DNA of 64,000 nt from Streptomyces althioticus (GTDB lineage: Bacteria > Actinomycetota > Actinomycetes > Streptomycetales > Streptomycetaceae), in NCBI GenBank assembly GCA_014649355.1, contig BMSW01000004.1, forward strand, positions 326,608 through 390,607, written 5' to 3'. The notes beneath the pieces were generated by a model, which was given only the letters and a program-made list of their open reading frames with translations, did no database searches and had not been told where the DNA came from. Position 1 is the stretch's first letter. Each line of letters opens with the position of its first letter. The translations under genes and the position numbers were made by a program. Shown piece after piece: positions 55,443 through 64,000 of this stretch.

Positions 55443-57059
55443 TCAGGGCCTTCTGCGGACGGCGCCGGCGAGGATCCAGCCCTCCACCGCCTCGTACTGG
55501 CGGCGCTGTTCCTCCGCCCGGGCGCGGCCGGAGACGACGGTGCCGAGCCAGCCGCAGAGGAAGCCGAACGGGATGGACAGCAGACCGGTGGTGGTGAGGG
55601 GGAAGAAGTTGAAGTCGGCGTCGGGGAAGGCGGCGACGGGGGAGCCGGAGACCAGATTGGTGCCCGGCATCAGCACCAGCACGGAGACGGTTCCTCCGAC
55701 GAGGGTGGCGAGCAGGCCGGTGCGCGTGTAGCGGCGCCAGAAGAGGCTGTAGACGAGGGCCGGGGCGATGGCCGAGGCGCCCAGGCAGAAGGACAGCGTG
55801 ATCAGCGGGTGCAGGCTGTGGTGCTGCACCAGGGTGGCCAGCAGGATCGCGGGCACGCCGACGGCCGCGGCGGACAGGCGGGCCAGCAGCATCTCGCGGC
55901 GCGGCGTCATCTCCCGCACCCGGGCGGCGAACACGTCGTGCGCGAGGGAGTTGGCGCAGGCGAGGATCATCCCGGCGACGGAGGCGAGGACGGTCAGGAA
56001 GATCGCCGTGGTGACGGTGGTGAACAGGACGGTCTCCGCGGTGGACACCTCCGCTCCGAACACCGCACGGGTGCCGAGCAGGTAGGCGGTGTTGCCCCGC
56101 GGGTCGGCCCCGGCGACGACGGCCCGCCCGAGCAGCGCGGTCGCGCCGAACCCGACGACCGTGATGACCAGGACGAACAGCGCCACGCCCGACACCGCCC
56201 AGGACATCGAGCGGCGTACCTGACGGGCGCTGTCCGCGGTGTACATGCGCATGGTGATGTGGGGGAGGCAGGCGCCGCCGAGGACCACCGTGAGATGCGA
56301 GCTGATCATGTCGATGCCGGGGCTCGCGCTGCCGGTGAACTGCAGTCCGGACGTGAGGAAGGCGTCGCCGGCGCCGCTGTTGGCGGCTGCCGCGTCGAAG
56401 AGGGCGCCCGGGTTCCAGTCGAAGCGGTGCAGCATCAGCGCGGCGACCACCAGGCCGGAGCCGAGCAGCAGCACGATCTTCAGGATCTGGATGAGGGCGG
56501 TGCCCTTCATACCGCCGATCGCCGCGTAACCGATCATCAGCGCGCCCACGCCGACGATGCACCCGGTCTGCATCGACTCGCCGGAGAAGCCCAGGATGAA
56601 TCCCATGAGCTGTCCGGTTCCGGCGAGTTGCACCAGCATCAGGGGCAGCAGAGAGGCGAGGGTGACGGCGCTGGCGGTGATCCGCACCGAGCGGCCGCCC
56701 GGCATGCGGCGGGTCAGCGCGTCGCCCATGGTGAACCGGCCCGCGTTGCGCAGGGGTTCGGCCAGCAGGAACATCAGCAGCATCAGCGACAGGGCGGTGC
56801 TGAGCGCGAGGACGACGCCGTCGTAGCCGAACAGGGCGATGACGCCGCTCGTGCCGAGGACGGTCGCGGCGGAGATGTAGTCACCGGCGATCGCGAGACC
56901 GTTGCGCATGGGGGAGAGGGAGCCGTAGCCGGTGTAGAACTCGTCGAGGTCGTCCCGGTCGGGGCCGGTCAGCACGCACAGCAGCAGGGTGACGGTGGCG
57001 ACCGCGGAGAACCCCACCAGGGACATCGTTTCGGCGGTGTCGCCGAACAGCGGGCTCAC
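55443..57059 (-). CDS. Sodium:solute symporter, acetate (ActP/MctC) type
   Basis: A 538-residue transporter of the SSS family with about 13 helices. FYTGYGSLSPMRNGLAIAGDYISAATVLG near the start is the ActP/MctC signature, with LPHITMRMYT later. Members take up acetate, pyruvate or propionate. Unlike the symporter at 27593 it belongs to the monocarboxylate branch. Its GTG overlaps the stop of a DUF485 gene by 4 bases; DUF485-ActP is the standard pair (yjcH-actP in E. coli). The C-terminus is cytoplasmic and charged. Confidence 0.9.
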   Translation of the reverse strand: MSPLFGDTAETMSLVGFSAVATVTLLLCVLTGPDRDDLDEFYTGYGSLSPMRNGLAIAGDYISAATVLGTSGVIALFGYDGVVLALSTALSLMLLMFLLAEPLRNAGRFTMGDALTRRMPGGRSVRITASAVTLASLLPLMLVQLAGTGQLMGFILGFSGESMQTGCIVGVGALMIGYAAIGGMKGTALIQILKIVLLLGSGLVVAALMLHRFDWNPGALFDAAAANSGAGDAFLTSGLQFTGSASPGIDMISSHLTVVLGGACLPHITMRMYTADSARQVRRSMSWAVSGVALFVLVITVVGFGATALLGRAVVAGADPRGNTAYLLGTRAVFGAEVSTAETVLFTTVTTAIFLTVLASVAGMILACANSLAHDVFAARVREMTPRREMLLARLSAAAVGVPAILLATLVQHHSLHPLITLSFCLGASAIAPALVYSLFWRRYTRTGLLATLVGGTVSVLVLMPGTNLVSGSPVAAFPDADFNFFPLTTTGLLSIPFGFLCGWLGTVVSGRARAEEQRRQYEAVEGWILAGAVRRRP

Positions 57060-57544
57060 CGGACCGCCTCCCGACGCGCGTCGACCACAGCCTGACGGCG
57101 GATCAGGCCGGCCAGCGGGTCCACGCGGCGGCGCGCGGTCGCCTCGTACAGGGCGACGGCGAGCCAGGTGACGGGCACCTGGCCCACGGCGAGCAGCAGG
57201 CCGGTGGGGACACCGGCGGTGGTGCCGGTCATGAGGGACGGCGCGAACGCGGACAGCACCAGGAACAGCACGAAGTAGCCGAGCGCGGTGAGGGTGGCGG
57301 TCCGGCGCTGCCGGCGGTAGGCGCGGCGCAGCCGGCGCAGGTCGCTGTGGTGGCCCAGCGGGGCGTGCCGGGGGGCCCGGTGCGGCCGGGGCGGGGGCGG
57401 GGCGGGCGGCAGCCAGGGGTAGGTGCGGTGGGCGGGGGAGGCGGCGTACGGGACGCCCGCGCGGGGATCCGTGTACGGGCCATCGGCGTACGGGGGCGGG
57501 GGTCGGTGCGGGTCGGGCGGAGGGGGGAAGGGGTCGGCGGGCAT
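57056..57544 (-). CDS. DUF485 membrane protein, partner of acetate-type symporter
   Basis: A 162-residue protein. About 60 residues of proline-rich N-terminal tail (PPPPDPHRPPPPYADG, then PWLPPAPPPP) precede the DUF485 core: a basic DLRRLRRAYRRQRR segment and two helices (ALGYFVLFLVLSAFAP and GLLLAVGQVPVTWLAVALYE). Homologues such as YjcH are usually about 100 residues without such a tail. Translationally coupled to the symporter gene. Probably an accessory subunit; role not established. Confidence 0.87.
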   Translation of the reverse strand: MPADPFPPPPDPHRPPPPYADGPYTDPRAGVPYAASPAHRTYPWLPPAPPPPRPHRAPRHAPLGHHSDLRRLRRAYRRQRRTATLTALGYFVLFLVLSAFAPSLMTGTTAGVPTGLLLAVGQVPVTWLAVALYEATARRRVDPLAGLIRRQAVVDARREAVR

Positions 57545-58201
57545 CCCGTGCTCCTTGCGTGGCTCGGGTCCGTGCGGGGACCGCAGGGAGGGGGGTGGCG
57601 GAGCGGAGCCCGCACGTTACTCGCGCGTAGAGCGGAGCGCGACGGTTTGGCGCAACTCGCGCGCGAGGGAGCGCTCTCGGGGGTGGTACATGCCCTGAGC
57701 TGGGGTGTTACCCGGATTAACTCCGACTTTTGCGGTGTACGCGGGACATCGAGCTGTCCATCGGCGGACTCTCCGCTTGACCCTGACGCGGCGGCAGGGG
57801 GGACGCTGGGCGGCGCCGGACGGGCCGGGTCCGCGGATGCGGACAGGAGGAGGCCGGGGGAGCCGAAGGGAGGAGCGACCCCGAGACGGTCTCCGCCCCA
57901 CGAGGGAGAGCCCTTAGGGGCACCTCCGTACTGCGGCTCGGGGAGGGTTCGTCCCGGCGGAGGACGAACCGGGGCCGCCCCCGTCCTTAACCTGGCTTTA
58001 CGCCGCTGGGGGGTGGCGGAGCACAGCACCGGGGGTGGGGTTTTCCACAGCAGAAGACTGCGCTGAACACCAGCGCGCCGGACCCCCTCCCCCCGCCAGA
58101 CTGAAGCACGAACCGCACACCACGCACCGGGCGGCCGCCGCAGGCCAGGACGGCCGCCGGGAGCACCGCTTTCTCTTGACGACCGACATAGGAGACATAC
58201 C
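57545..58201. other. 657-base divergent intergenic region
   Basis: It separates the DUF485 operon from the MacB-type ABC operon and is the longest gap in the window. GGTTCGTCC (57946-57954) and its complement (57962-57970) form an inverted repeat with a 7-base spacer. Near the ABC start, AGGAGA precedes the GTG at 58202. I saw no credible gene; open frames here are overlapping low-complexity shadows. Confidence 0.6.
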
Positions 58202-58990
58202 GTGACATCGGCTGTGACCATTCCCAGGCACGGGGGTACTGGAGGGACTACGGCCGTTGCCGCGCGGGCGCGGCAGGTCGTGAAGGCGTACGGGTCGGGG
58301 GAGACCCGTGTCGTCGCCCTCGACCACGTCGACGTGGACATCGCCCGCGGTCAGTTCACCGCGATCATGGGCCCCTCGGGGTCCGGCAAGTCCACGCTGA
58401 TGCACTGCCTCGCCGGGCTCGACACCGTGACGAGCGGTCAGATCTACCTGGACGACACCGAGATCACCGGGCTGAAGGACAAGAAGCTGACCCGGCTGCG
58501 CCGCGACCGGATCGGCTTCATCTTCCAGGCGTTCAACCTGCTCCCGACGCTCAACGCGCTCGAGAACATCACGCTGCCCATGGACATCGCAGGCCGCAAG
58601 CCCGACAAGGCGTGGCTGGACCGGGTGGTGGAGACCGTCGGGCTCGCCGAGCGGCTCAAGCACCGGCCGACGCAGCTCTCCGGCGGCCAGCAGCAGCGGG
58701 TCGCCGTGGCGCGGGCGCTGGCCGCCCGGCCGGAGATCATCTTCGGTGACGAGCCGACCGGCAACCTCGACTCCCGCGCCGGCGCCGAGGTGCTCGGCTT
58801 CCTGCGCCGCTCGGTCGACGAGCTGGGCCAGACCATCGTCATGGTCACCCACGACCCCGTCGCCGCCTCCTACGCGGACCGCGTGCTGTACCTGGCCGAC
58901 GGCCGCATCGTCGACGAGATGCACCAGCCCACCGCCGAGCAGGTCCTCGACCGCATGAAGGACTTCGACGCCCGGGGGCGCACGTCATGA
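58202..58990 (+). CDS. MacB/LolD-type ABC transporter ATPase
   Basis: A 262-residue ATPase. Walker A GPSGSGKSTL, signature LSGGQQQRVAVARAL, Walker B IIFGDEPTGNLD, and switch His in VTHD; the GNLDS and QQQR forms mark the MacB/LolD/FtsE group. N-terminal residues (about 1-20) are an extra Thr/Gly-rich tail. It powers the FtsX-like permease encoded next, with 4-base ATGA overlap. GTG start with AGGAGA upstream. Such Gram-positive pairs often export antimicrobial peptides or act in envelope stress; the substrate is unknown. Confidence 0.92.
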   Translation: MTSAVTIPRHGGTGGTTAVAARARQVVKAYGSGETRVVALDHVDVDIARGQFTAIMGPSGSGKSTLMHCLAGLDTVTSGQIYLDDTEITGLKDKKLTRLRRDRIGFIFQAFNLLPTLNALENITLPMDIAGRKPDKAWLDRVVETVGLAERLKHRPTQLSGGQQQRVAVARALAARPEIIFGDEPTGNLDSRAGAEVLGFLRRSVDELGQTIVMVTHDPVAASYADRVLYLADGRIVDEMHQPTAEQVLDRMKDFDARGRTS

Positions 58991-61566
58991 CCGTGCTGAA
59001 GACCTCGATGCGCAACTTCCTCGCGCACAAGGGACGCATGGCGCTGTCGGCGGTGGCGGTGCTGCTGTCGGTGGCGTTCGTCTGCGGGACGCTGGTGTTC
59101 ACGGACACCATGGGCACCACCTTCGACAAGCTGTTCGCGGCGACCGCCTCGGACGTCACGGTCAGCTCCAAGGACGCCGACGACGGCGGTGAGACGACCG
59201 CCGGCAACGGCAAGCCGCCGGTGATCCCGGCGGCCGTGGTCGACCAGGTGCGCGGCGCGCAGGGCGTGAAGTCGGCCGAAGGCACGGTGTTCTCCACCTC
59301 CGTGACCGTCGTCGACGGCGACAAGGACAACCTCTCGCCCACCAGCGGCGGCCCGACCATCGTCGGCAGCTGGAACGCCAACGACGCCCGCACCATGGAG
59401 ATCACCGACGGTGCGGCCCCCGAGGGCGCGGACCAGATCATGGTCGACGCCGACACCGCCGACAAGCACGACCTGGCGCTCGGCGACGAGATCGGCGTGA
59501 TCAGCGCCCTCGGCACCCACACCGCGAAGATCTCCGGCATCGCCGACTTCACCGTCACCAACCCCGGCGCCGCGATCTTCTTCCTGGACACGGCGACCGC
59601 CCAGCGGACCCTGGTCGGCGAGAGCGGCGTCTACACCAACGTCAACGTCACCGCCGCGGCCGGCGTCAGCGACGACCAGCTGAAGCGGAACGTCCTGACC
59701 GCGCTCGGCACCGACTACAAGGTGCAGACCGCCAAGGAGAGCGCGGACGCCAACAAGGAGAGCGTCGGCGACTTCATGGACGTCCTGAAGTACGCGATGC
59801 TCGGCTTCGCCGGGATCGCCTTCCTCGTCGGCATCTTCCTGATCATCAACACCTTCTCCATGCTGGTCGCCCAGCGCACCCGGGAGATCGGCCTGATGCG
59901 GGCCATCGGCTCCTCCCGCAAGCAGGTCAACCGGTCGGTACTGATCGAAGCCCTGCTGCTCGGCCTCGTCGGTTCGGTCCTCGGCGTCGGCGCGGGCATC
60001 GGCCTCGCGGTCGGCCTGATGAAGCTGATGGGCGCCATCGGCATGGAGCTGTCCACGAGCGACCTCACCGTCGCCTGGACGACCCCGGCGCTGGGCCTGC
60101 TGCTCGGCGTGGTCGTCACCGTCCTCGCCGCCTACCTGCCCGCCCGCCGCGCCGGAAAGATCTCGCCGATGGCCGCGCTGCGCGACGCCGGCACCCCGGC
60201 CGACGCCAAGGCCGGCCGCATCCGGGGCCTGACCGGCCTGGTCCTCACCGGCGCCGGCGGCTACACCCTCTACCTGGCGGGCAGCGCGGACAAGGCCACC
60301 GAGGGCTCGCTCTGGCTGGGCCTGGGCGTGGTGCTCTCCCTCATCGGTTTCGTCGTCGTCGGCCCGGTGCTGGCGAGCGGCGTGGTCCGCGTCCTCGGCG
60401 CGGTCCTGCTGCGGGCCTTCGGCCCCGTGGGCCGCATGGCCGAGCGCAACGCCCTGCGCAACCCGCGCCGCACCGGTGCCACCGGCGCCGCGCTGATGAT
60501 CGGGCTCGCTCTGGTGGCGTGCCTGTCCGTGGTGGGCTCCTCGATGGTCGCCTCGGCCACGGAGGAGCTCGACAAGGTCGTCGGCACGGACTTCATCGTC
60601 CAGGACGACAACGGCATGGACCTCACCCCGGAGGCCGTCGCCGCGATCAGGGCCACCGAGGGCCTGGACCGGGTCACCGAGTACAAGTGGACGCAGGCCG
60701 ACTTCACCACGCCCGACGGGAAGACCAGCGACGACACCGCGATCACCGCGACCGACCCGACGTACGCCGTCGACATGCGCATGGAGACCGTCGAGGGGAA
60801 GCTCGCGGACGCCTTCCGGCCGGACTCCATGTCCGTCCACGAGGACTACGCGAAGGACCACGGCATCACCCTCGGCTCGACGGTCGACGTCGCCTTCGAG
60901 GGCGGCAGGACCGGCACCCTCACCGTGCGGGCCGTGACCAGCAGCGAGGGCGTCATCGACGCCGGCGCGATGTACACGTCGATCGACACCCTCGCCCGGT
61001 ACGTGCCCGCGGACAAGATGCCGCTCACCATGATGGTGCTCGCCTCGGCGAAGGACGGCCAGAAGGACGCCGCGTACGCGGCCCTGAAGCAGTCCATGGA
61101 CCGCTTCCCGCAGTTCGAGGTGCGCGACCAGACCGACTACAAGGAGGCTCTGAAGGACCAGATCGGGCAGCTGCTGAACATGATCTACGGCCTGCTGGCG
61201 CTGGCGATCGTCGTGGCGATCCTGGGCGTGGTGAACACGCTGGCCCTGTCGGTCGTGGAGCGCACCCGGGAGATCGGCCTGATGCGGGCCATCGGCCTCT
61301 CGCGCCGCCAGCTGCGCCGCATGATCCGCATGGAGTCGGTCGTCATCGCCCTCTTCGGCGCCCTGCTGGGCCTCGGACTGGGCCTCGGCTGGGGCGCGAC
61401 CGCCCAGCAGCTCCTCGCCCTGGAGGGGCTGAAGGTCCTCGACATCCCGTGGCCCACCATCGCCGGGGTGTTCGTCGGATCGGCGTTCGTCGGCCTGTTC
61501 GCCGCGCTGGTCCCGGCGTTCCGGGCGGGCCGGATGAACGTCCTCAACGCCATCGCCACCGAGTAG
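58987..61566 (+). CDS. FtsX-like/MacB-type ABC transporter permease
   Basis: An 859-residue permease built as two FtsX modules. One helix near residues 18-38 (MALSAVAVLLSVAFVCGTLV) precedes a large extracytoplasmic MacB-like domain. Then come three helices with FLIINTFSMLVAQRTREIGLMRAIG, a second half with NALRNPRRTGATGAALM and another outer domain, and three last helices with a repeat of RTREIGLMRAIG. The duplication of that motif fits a fused permease dimer. It acts with the preceding ATPase by mechanotransmission, without pumping through a pore. Followed by a terminator. Confidence 0.92.
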   Translation: MTVLKTSMRNFLAHKGRMALSAVAVLLSVAFVCGTLVFTDTMGTTFDKLFAATASDVTVSSKDADDGGETTAGNGKPPVIPAAVVDQVRGAQGVKSAEGTVFSTSVTVVDGDKDNLSPTSGGPTIVGSWNANDARTMEITDGAAPEGADQIMVDADTADKHDLALGDEIGVISALGTHTAKISGIADFTVTNPGAAIFFLDTATAQRTLVGESGVYTNVNVTAAAGVSDDQLKRNVLTALGTDYKVQTAKESADANKESVGDFMDVLKYAMLGFAGIAFLVGIFLIINTFSMLVAQRTREIGLMRAIGSSRKQVNRSVLIEALLLGLVGSVLGVGAGIGLAVGLMKLMGAIGMELSTSDLTVAWTTPALGLLLGVVVTVLAAYLPARRAGKISPMAALRDAGTPADAKAGRIRGLTGLVLTGAGGYTLYLAGSADKATEGSLWLGLGVVLSLIGFVVVGPVLASGVVRVLGAVLLRAFGPVGRMAERNALRNPRRTGATGAALMIGLALVACLSVVGSSMVASATEELDKVVGTDFIVQDDNGMDLTPEAVAAIRATEGLDRVTEYKWTQADFTTPDGKTSDDTAITATDPTYAVDMRMETVEGKLADAFRPDSMSVHEDYAKDHGITLGSTVDVAFEGGRTGTLTVRAVTSSEGVIDAGAMYTSIDTLARYVPADKMPLTMMVLASAKDGQKDAAYAALKQSMDRFPQFEVRDQTDYKEALKDQIGQLLNMIYGLLALAIVVAILGVVNTLALSVVERTREIGLMRAIGLSRRQLRRMIRMESVVIALFGALLGLGLGLGWGATAQQLLALEGLKVLDIPWPTIAGVFVGSAFVGLFAALVPAFRAGRMNVLNAIATE

Positions 61567-61621
61567 CGGCCGGCAGGAGCAGCAGGAGTTCACCGCACAC
61601 GGGGGTTGCGGGGAGACCGGT

Positions 61622-61653
61622 GCCGGAAGGTCCCACGGGGGGGGCCTTCCGGC
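61622..61653 (+). terminator. Terminator after the ABC permease
   Basis: GCCGGAAGG and CCTTCCGGC pair perfectly, and inner TCCC/GGGG can extend the stem. It lies 56 bases beyond the permease stop. Confidence 0.7.
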
Positions 61654-61802
61654 GCCGGCGTGTGCGGCGGGGGAGGCGCGTGGCCCGTCGCCGTCCACAG
61701 CTCCGGCGGCTGTCGGCGGGTCGACGTACCCTGGACACCCCCGGCCCGCGGCGCGCGTCGGGCCCGTCGTGTTGCACATCCCCGGAAGGGATTCCGCCCC
61801 GC

Positions 61803-64000
61803 ATGAGCCTGCACGGTCTGCTCGACGCCGTCGTCAAGGACACCGCCCTCGCGGAAGCGGTCACGGCCGCCGCCGACGGCAACCGCATGCACGTCGACCT
61901 GGTCGGCCCGCCCGCGGCCCGTCCGTTCGCGGTCGCCGCCCTGGCCCGTGACGCCGGCCGCCCCGTGCTCGCCGTGACGGCCACGGGACGCGAGGCGGAG
62001 GACCTGGCGGCCGCCCTGCGCTCGCTGCTCCCGCCCCAGGGCGTCGTGGAGTACCCGTCCTGGGAGACGCTGCCGCACGAGCGGCTCAGCCCCCGCAGCG
62101 ACACCGTCGGCCGCCGCCTCGCCGTGCTGCGGCGCCTGGCCCACCCCCGCCCCGACGACCCCGAGACCGGCCCCGTCTCCGTCGTCGTCGCCCCCGTGCG
62201 CTCCGTGCTCCAGCCGCAGGTCAAGGGCCTCGGCGACCTGGAGCCCGTCTCCTTGCGCACCGGGCAGAGCGCCGACCTGAACGACGTCGTCGACGCCCTC
62301 GCCGCCGCCGCGTACGCGCGCGTGGAGCTGGTGGAGAAGCGCGGCGAGTTCGCGGTGCGCGGCGGCATCCTCGACGTGTTCCCGCCCACCGAGGAGCACC
62401 CCCTGCGGGTGGAGTTCTGGGGCGACGACATCGAGGAGATCCGCTACTTCAAGGTCGCCGACCAGCGGTCCCTGGAGGTCGCCGAGCACGGACTGTGGGC
62501 GCCGCCCTGCCGTGAGCTGCTGCTCACCGACGAGGTGCGCGAGCGGGCGCGGGTGCTCGCCGAGGAGCACCCGGAGCTGGGCGAGCTGCTCGGGAAGATC
62601 GCCGAGGGCATCGCGGTGGAGGGCATGGAGTCCCTCGCCCCGGTCCTCGTCGACGACATGGAGCTGCTGCTGGACGTGCTGCCCAAGGGCGCCATGACCG
62701 TCGTCTGCGACCCGGAGCGGGTGCGCACGCGCGCCTCCGACCTGGTCGCCACCTCGCAGGAGTTCCTCCAGGCGTCCTGGGCGGCCACCGCCGGCGGGGG
62801 CGAGGCGCCCATCGACGTCGGCGCCGCCTCCCTGTGGTCCCTCGCCGACGTCCGGGACCGGGCCCGCGAGCTGGACATGATGTGGTGGACGGTGTCGCCG
62901 TTCGCCGCCGACGAGGAACTCGACGCCGACACCCTCAAGCTGGGCCTGCACGCCCCCGAGAGCTACCGCGGCGACACCGCGCGGGCGCTCGCCGACACCA
63001 AGGGCTGGATCGCCGACGGCTGGCGCACCGCCTACGTCACCGAGGGCCACGGCCCGGCCGCCCGCACCGTGGAGGTGCTCGGCGGGGAGGGCATCGCCGC
63101 CCGCCTCGACAACGACCTGGGCGAGCTGACCCCGTCCGTCGTGCACGTGTCCTGCGGCTGCATCGACCACGGCTTCGTCGCCCCGGCGCTCAAGCTGGCC
63201 GTGCTCACCGAGACCGACCTCACCGGCCAGAAGGCGTCCGGCCGCGAGGGCGCCCGGATGCCCGCCCGGCGCCGCAAGACCATCGACCCGCTCACGCTGG
63301 AGGCGGGCGACTACATCGTCCACGAGCAGCACGGCGTCGGCCGGTACATCGAGATGGTGCAGCGCACCGTGCAGGGCGCCACCCGCGAGTACCTGGTCGT
63401 GGAGTACGCCCCGGCCAAGCGCGGCCAGCCCGGCGACCGTCTGTACATCCCCACCGACCAGCTCGAGCAGATCACCAAGTACGTCGGCGGCGAGGCGCCC
63501 ACCCTGCACCGGCTCGGCGGTGCCGACTGGACCAAGACCAAGGCGCGCGCCAAGAAGGCCGTCAAGGAGATCGCCGCCGACCTGATCAAGCTGTACAGCG
63601 CGCGGATGGCGGCGCCGGGCCACGCCTTCGGGCAGGACACCCCCTGGCAGCGCGAGCTGGAGGACGCCTTCCCCTACGCGGAGACGCCCGACCAGCTCAC
63701 CACCATCGCCGAGGTCAAGGAGGACATGGAGAAGTCGGTCCCCATGGACCGGCTGATCTGCGGCGACGTCGGTTACGGCAAGACCGAGATCGCGGTGCGG
63801 GCCGCGTTCAAGGCCGTGCAGGACGGCAAGCAGGTCGCGGTGCTGGTGCCGACGACGCTGCTGGTGCAGCAGCACTTCGGGACGTTCAGCGAGCGGTACG
63901 CACAGTTCCCGGTGAACGTGCGGGCGCTGTCGCGCTTCCAGACCGACACCGAGGCGAAGGCGGTCCTGGAGGGTCTGAAGGACGGCTCGGTGGACGTGGT
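61803..64000 (+). CDS. mfd: Transcription-repair coupling factor Mfd, 3' end outside window
   Basis: The first 732 residues of a protein usually near 1,180. Mfd removes RNA polymerase stalled at DNA lesions and recruits UvrA. Visible parts: the UvrB-like N-terminal domains (SLHGLLDAVV, VEYPSWETLPHERLSP, VRGGILDVFPP), a CarD-like RNA polymerase-interaction domain (LEAGDYIVHEQHGVGRY, then YLVVEYA), and the start of the RecG-like translocase with Walker A GDVGYGKTE and AVLVPTTLLVQQH. The ATG at 61803 has GGAAGGGA about 11 bases upstream. The frame is open to the last base of the window. Confidence 0.97.
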   Translation, partial: MSLHGLLDAVVKDTALAEAVTAAADGNRMHVDLVGPPAARPFAVAALARDAGRPVLAVTATGREAEDLAAALRSLLPPQGVVEYPSWETLPHERLSPRSDTVGRRLAVLRRLAHPRPDDPETGPVSVVVAPVRSVLQPQVKGLGDLEPVSLRTGQSADLNDVVDALAAAAYARVELVEKRGEFAVRGGILDVFPPTEEHPLRVEFWGDDIEEIRYFKVADQRSLEVAEHGLWAPPCRELLLTDEVRERARVLAEEHPELGELLGKIAEGIAVEGMESLAPVLVDDMELLLDVLPKGAMTVVCDPERVRTRASDLVATSQEFLQASWAATAGGGEAPIDVGAASLWSLADVRDRARELDMMWWTVSPFAADEELDADTLKLGLHAPESYRGDTARALADTKGWIADGWRTAYVTEGHGPAARTVEVLGGEGIAARLDNDLGELTPSVVHVSCGCIDHGFVAPALKLAVLTETDLTGQKASGREGARMPARRRKTIDPLTLEAGDYIVHEQHGVGRYIEMVQRTVQGATREYLVVEYAPAKRGQPGDRLYIPTDQLEQITKYVGGEAPTLHRLGGADWTKTKARAKKAVKEIAADLIKLYSARMAAPGHAFGQDTPWQRELEDAFPYAETPDQLTTIAEVKEDMEKSVPMDRLICGDVGYGKTEIAVRAAFKAVQDGKQVAVLVPTTLLVQQHFGTFSERYAQFPVNVRALSRFQTDTEAKAVLEGLKDGSVDV

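Noticed and set aside
57347..58066. 239-residue plus-strand open frame in the gap after DUF485
   Set aside because: It overlaps DUF485 on the opposite strand, is Gly/Arg-rich, and has no ribosome site or domain.

Overview
The window is high-GC actinobacterial chromosome, almost certainly Streptomyces. Most codons end in G or C, GTG starts are common, and there is an SsgA-family sporulation protein, an Rpf with DUF348 and G5 domains, a protein O-mannosyltransferase, a DivIVA-like coiled-coil protein and a galTEK operon. From memory, the gene order matches the S. coelicolor core segment around SCO3109 (mfd) to about SCO3165, read in reverse. I saw no phage, IS element, CRISPR array or rRNA. The one RNA gene is a tRNA-Gln(UUG).

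Layout. 0-8.3 kb: an MMPL transporter cut by the window edge, a YbaK-type deacylase, a RelE/Phd toxin-antitoxin pair with operator-like palindromes, a lipoprotein, a DUF1876 protein, a serine hydrolase, and an ECF nickel/cobalt importer (cbiM-cbiQ-cbiO) preceded by a Nur-box-like palindrome. 8.3-14.4 kb: an envelope and sporulation block of ssgE, two tandem penicillin-binding proteins and the mannosyltransferase pmt. 14.4-22 kb: rsmI, a zinc-ribbon protein, tatD, then the coupled rpfB-rsmA-ispE set and an ABC-F protein. 22-27 kb: two tandem membrane-anchored beta-propeller proteins with proline-rich N-termini and an orphan response regulator whose receiver lacks the phospho-accepting Asp. 27-33 kb: a sugar symporter divergent from galT-galE-galK, with operator-like repeats between them. 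33-39 kb: an SGNH hydrolase, a GNAT protein, a second orphan response regulator, tamR/tam with a three-copy operator array, a VOC protein, and a desaturase-TetR operon with two abutting operator repeats.

39-47.7 kb is core metabolism and translation: ppc, a small membrane protein, pth, rplY, prs, glmU and tRNA-Gln. A double-HTH protein with one LAGLIDADG-like motif ends six bases before the tRNA. 47.7-54.3 kb is the most unusual block: an orphan histidine kinase, then two divergent gene pairs built from domains known from polymorphic toxin/immunity systems. One pair is SUKH-3 plus a YwqJ-type deaminase. The other is an HNH(LHH)-SUKH fusion plus a giant Imm35, proline-rich linker, XOO_2897-type deaminase, SUKH-4 protein. 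None shows an export signal or secretion module, so I propose they act inside the cell. 54.5-64 kb: a DivIVA-like protein, an acetate-type symporter with its DUF485 partner, a MacB/FtsX-type ABC pair, and mfd, which runs off the window end.

Functional assignments come from motifs and family knowledge without database searches. Operator assignments are inferences from sequence symmetry and gene context.
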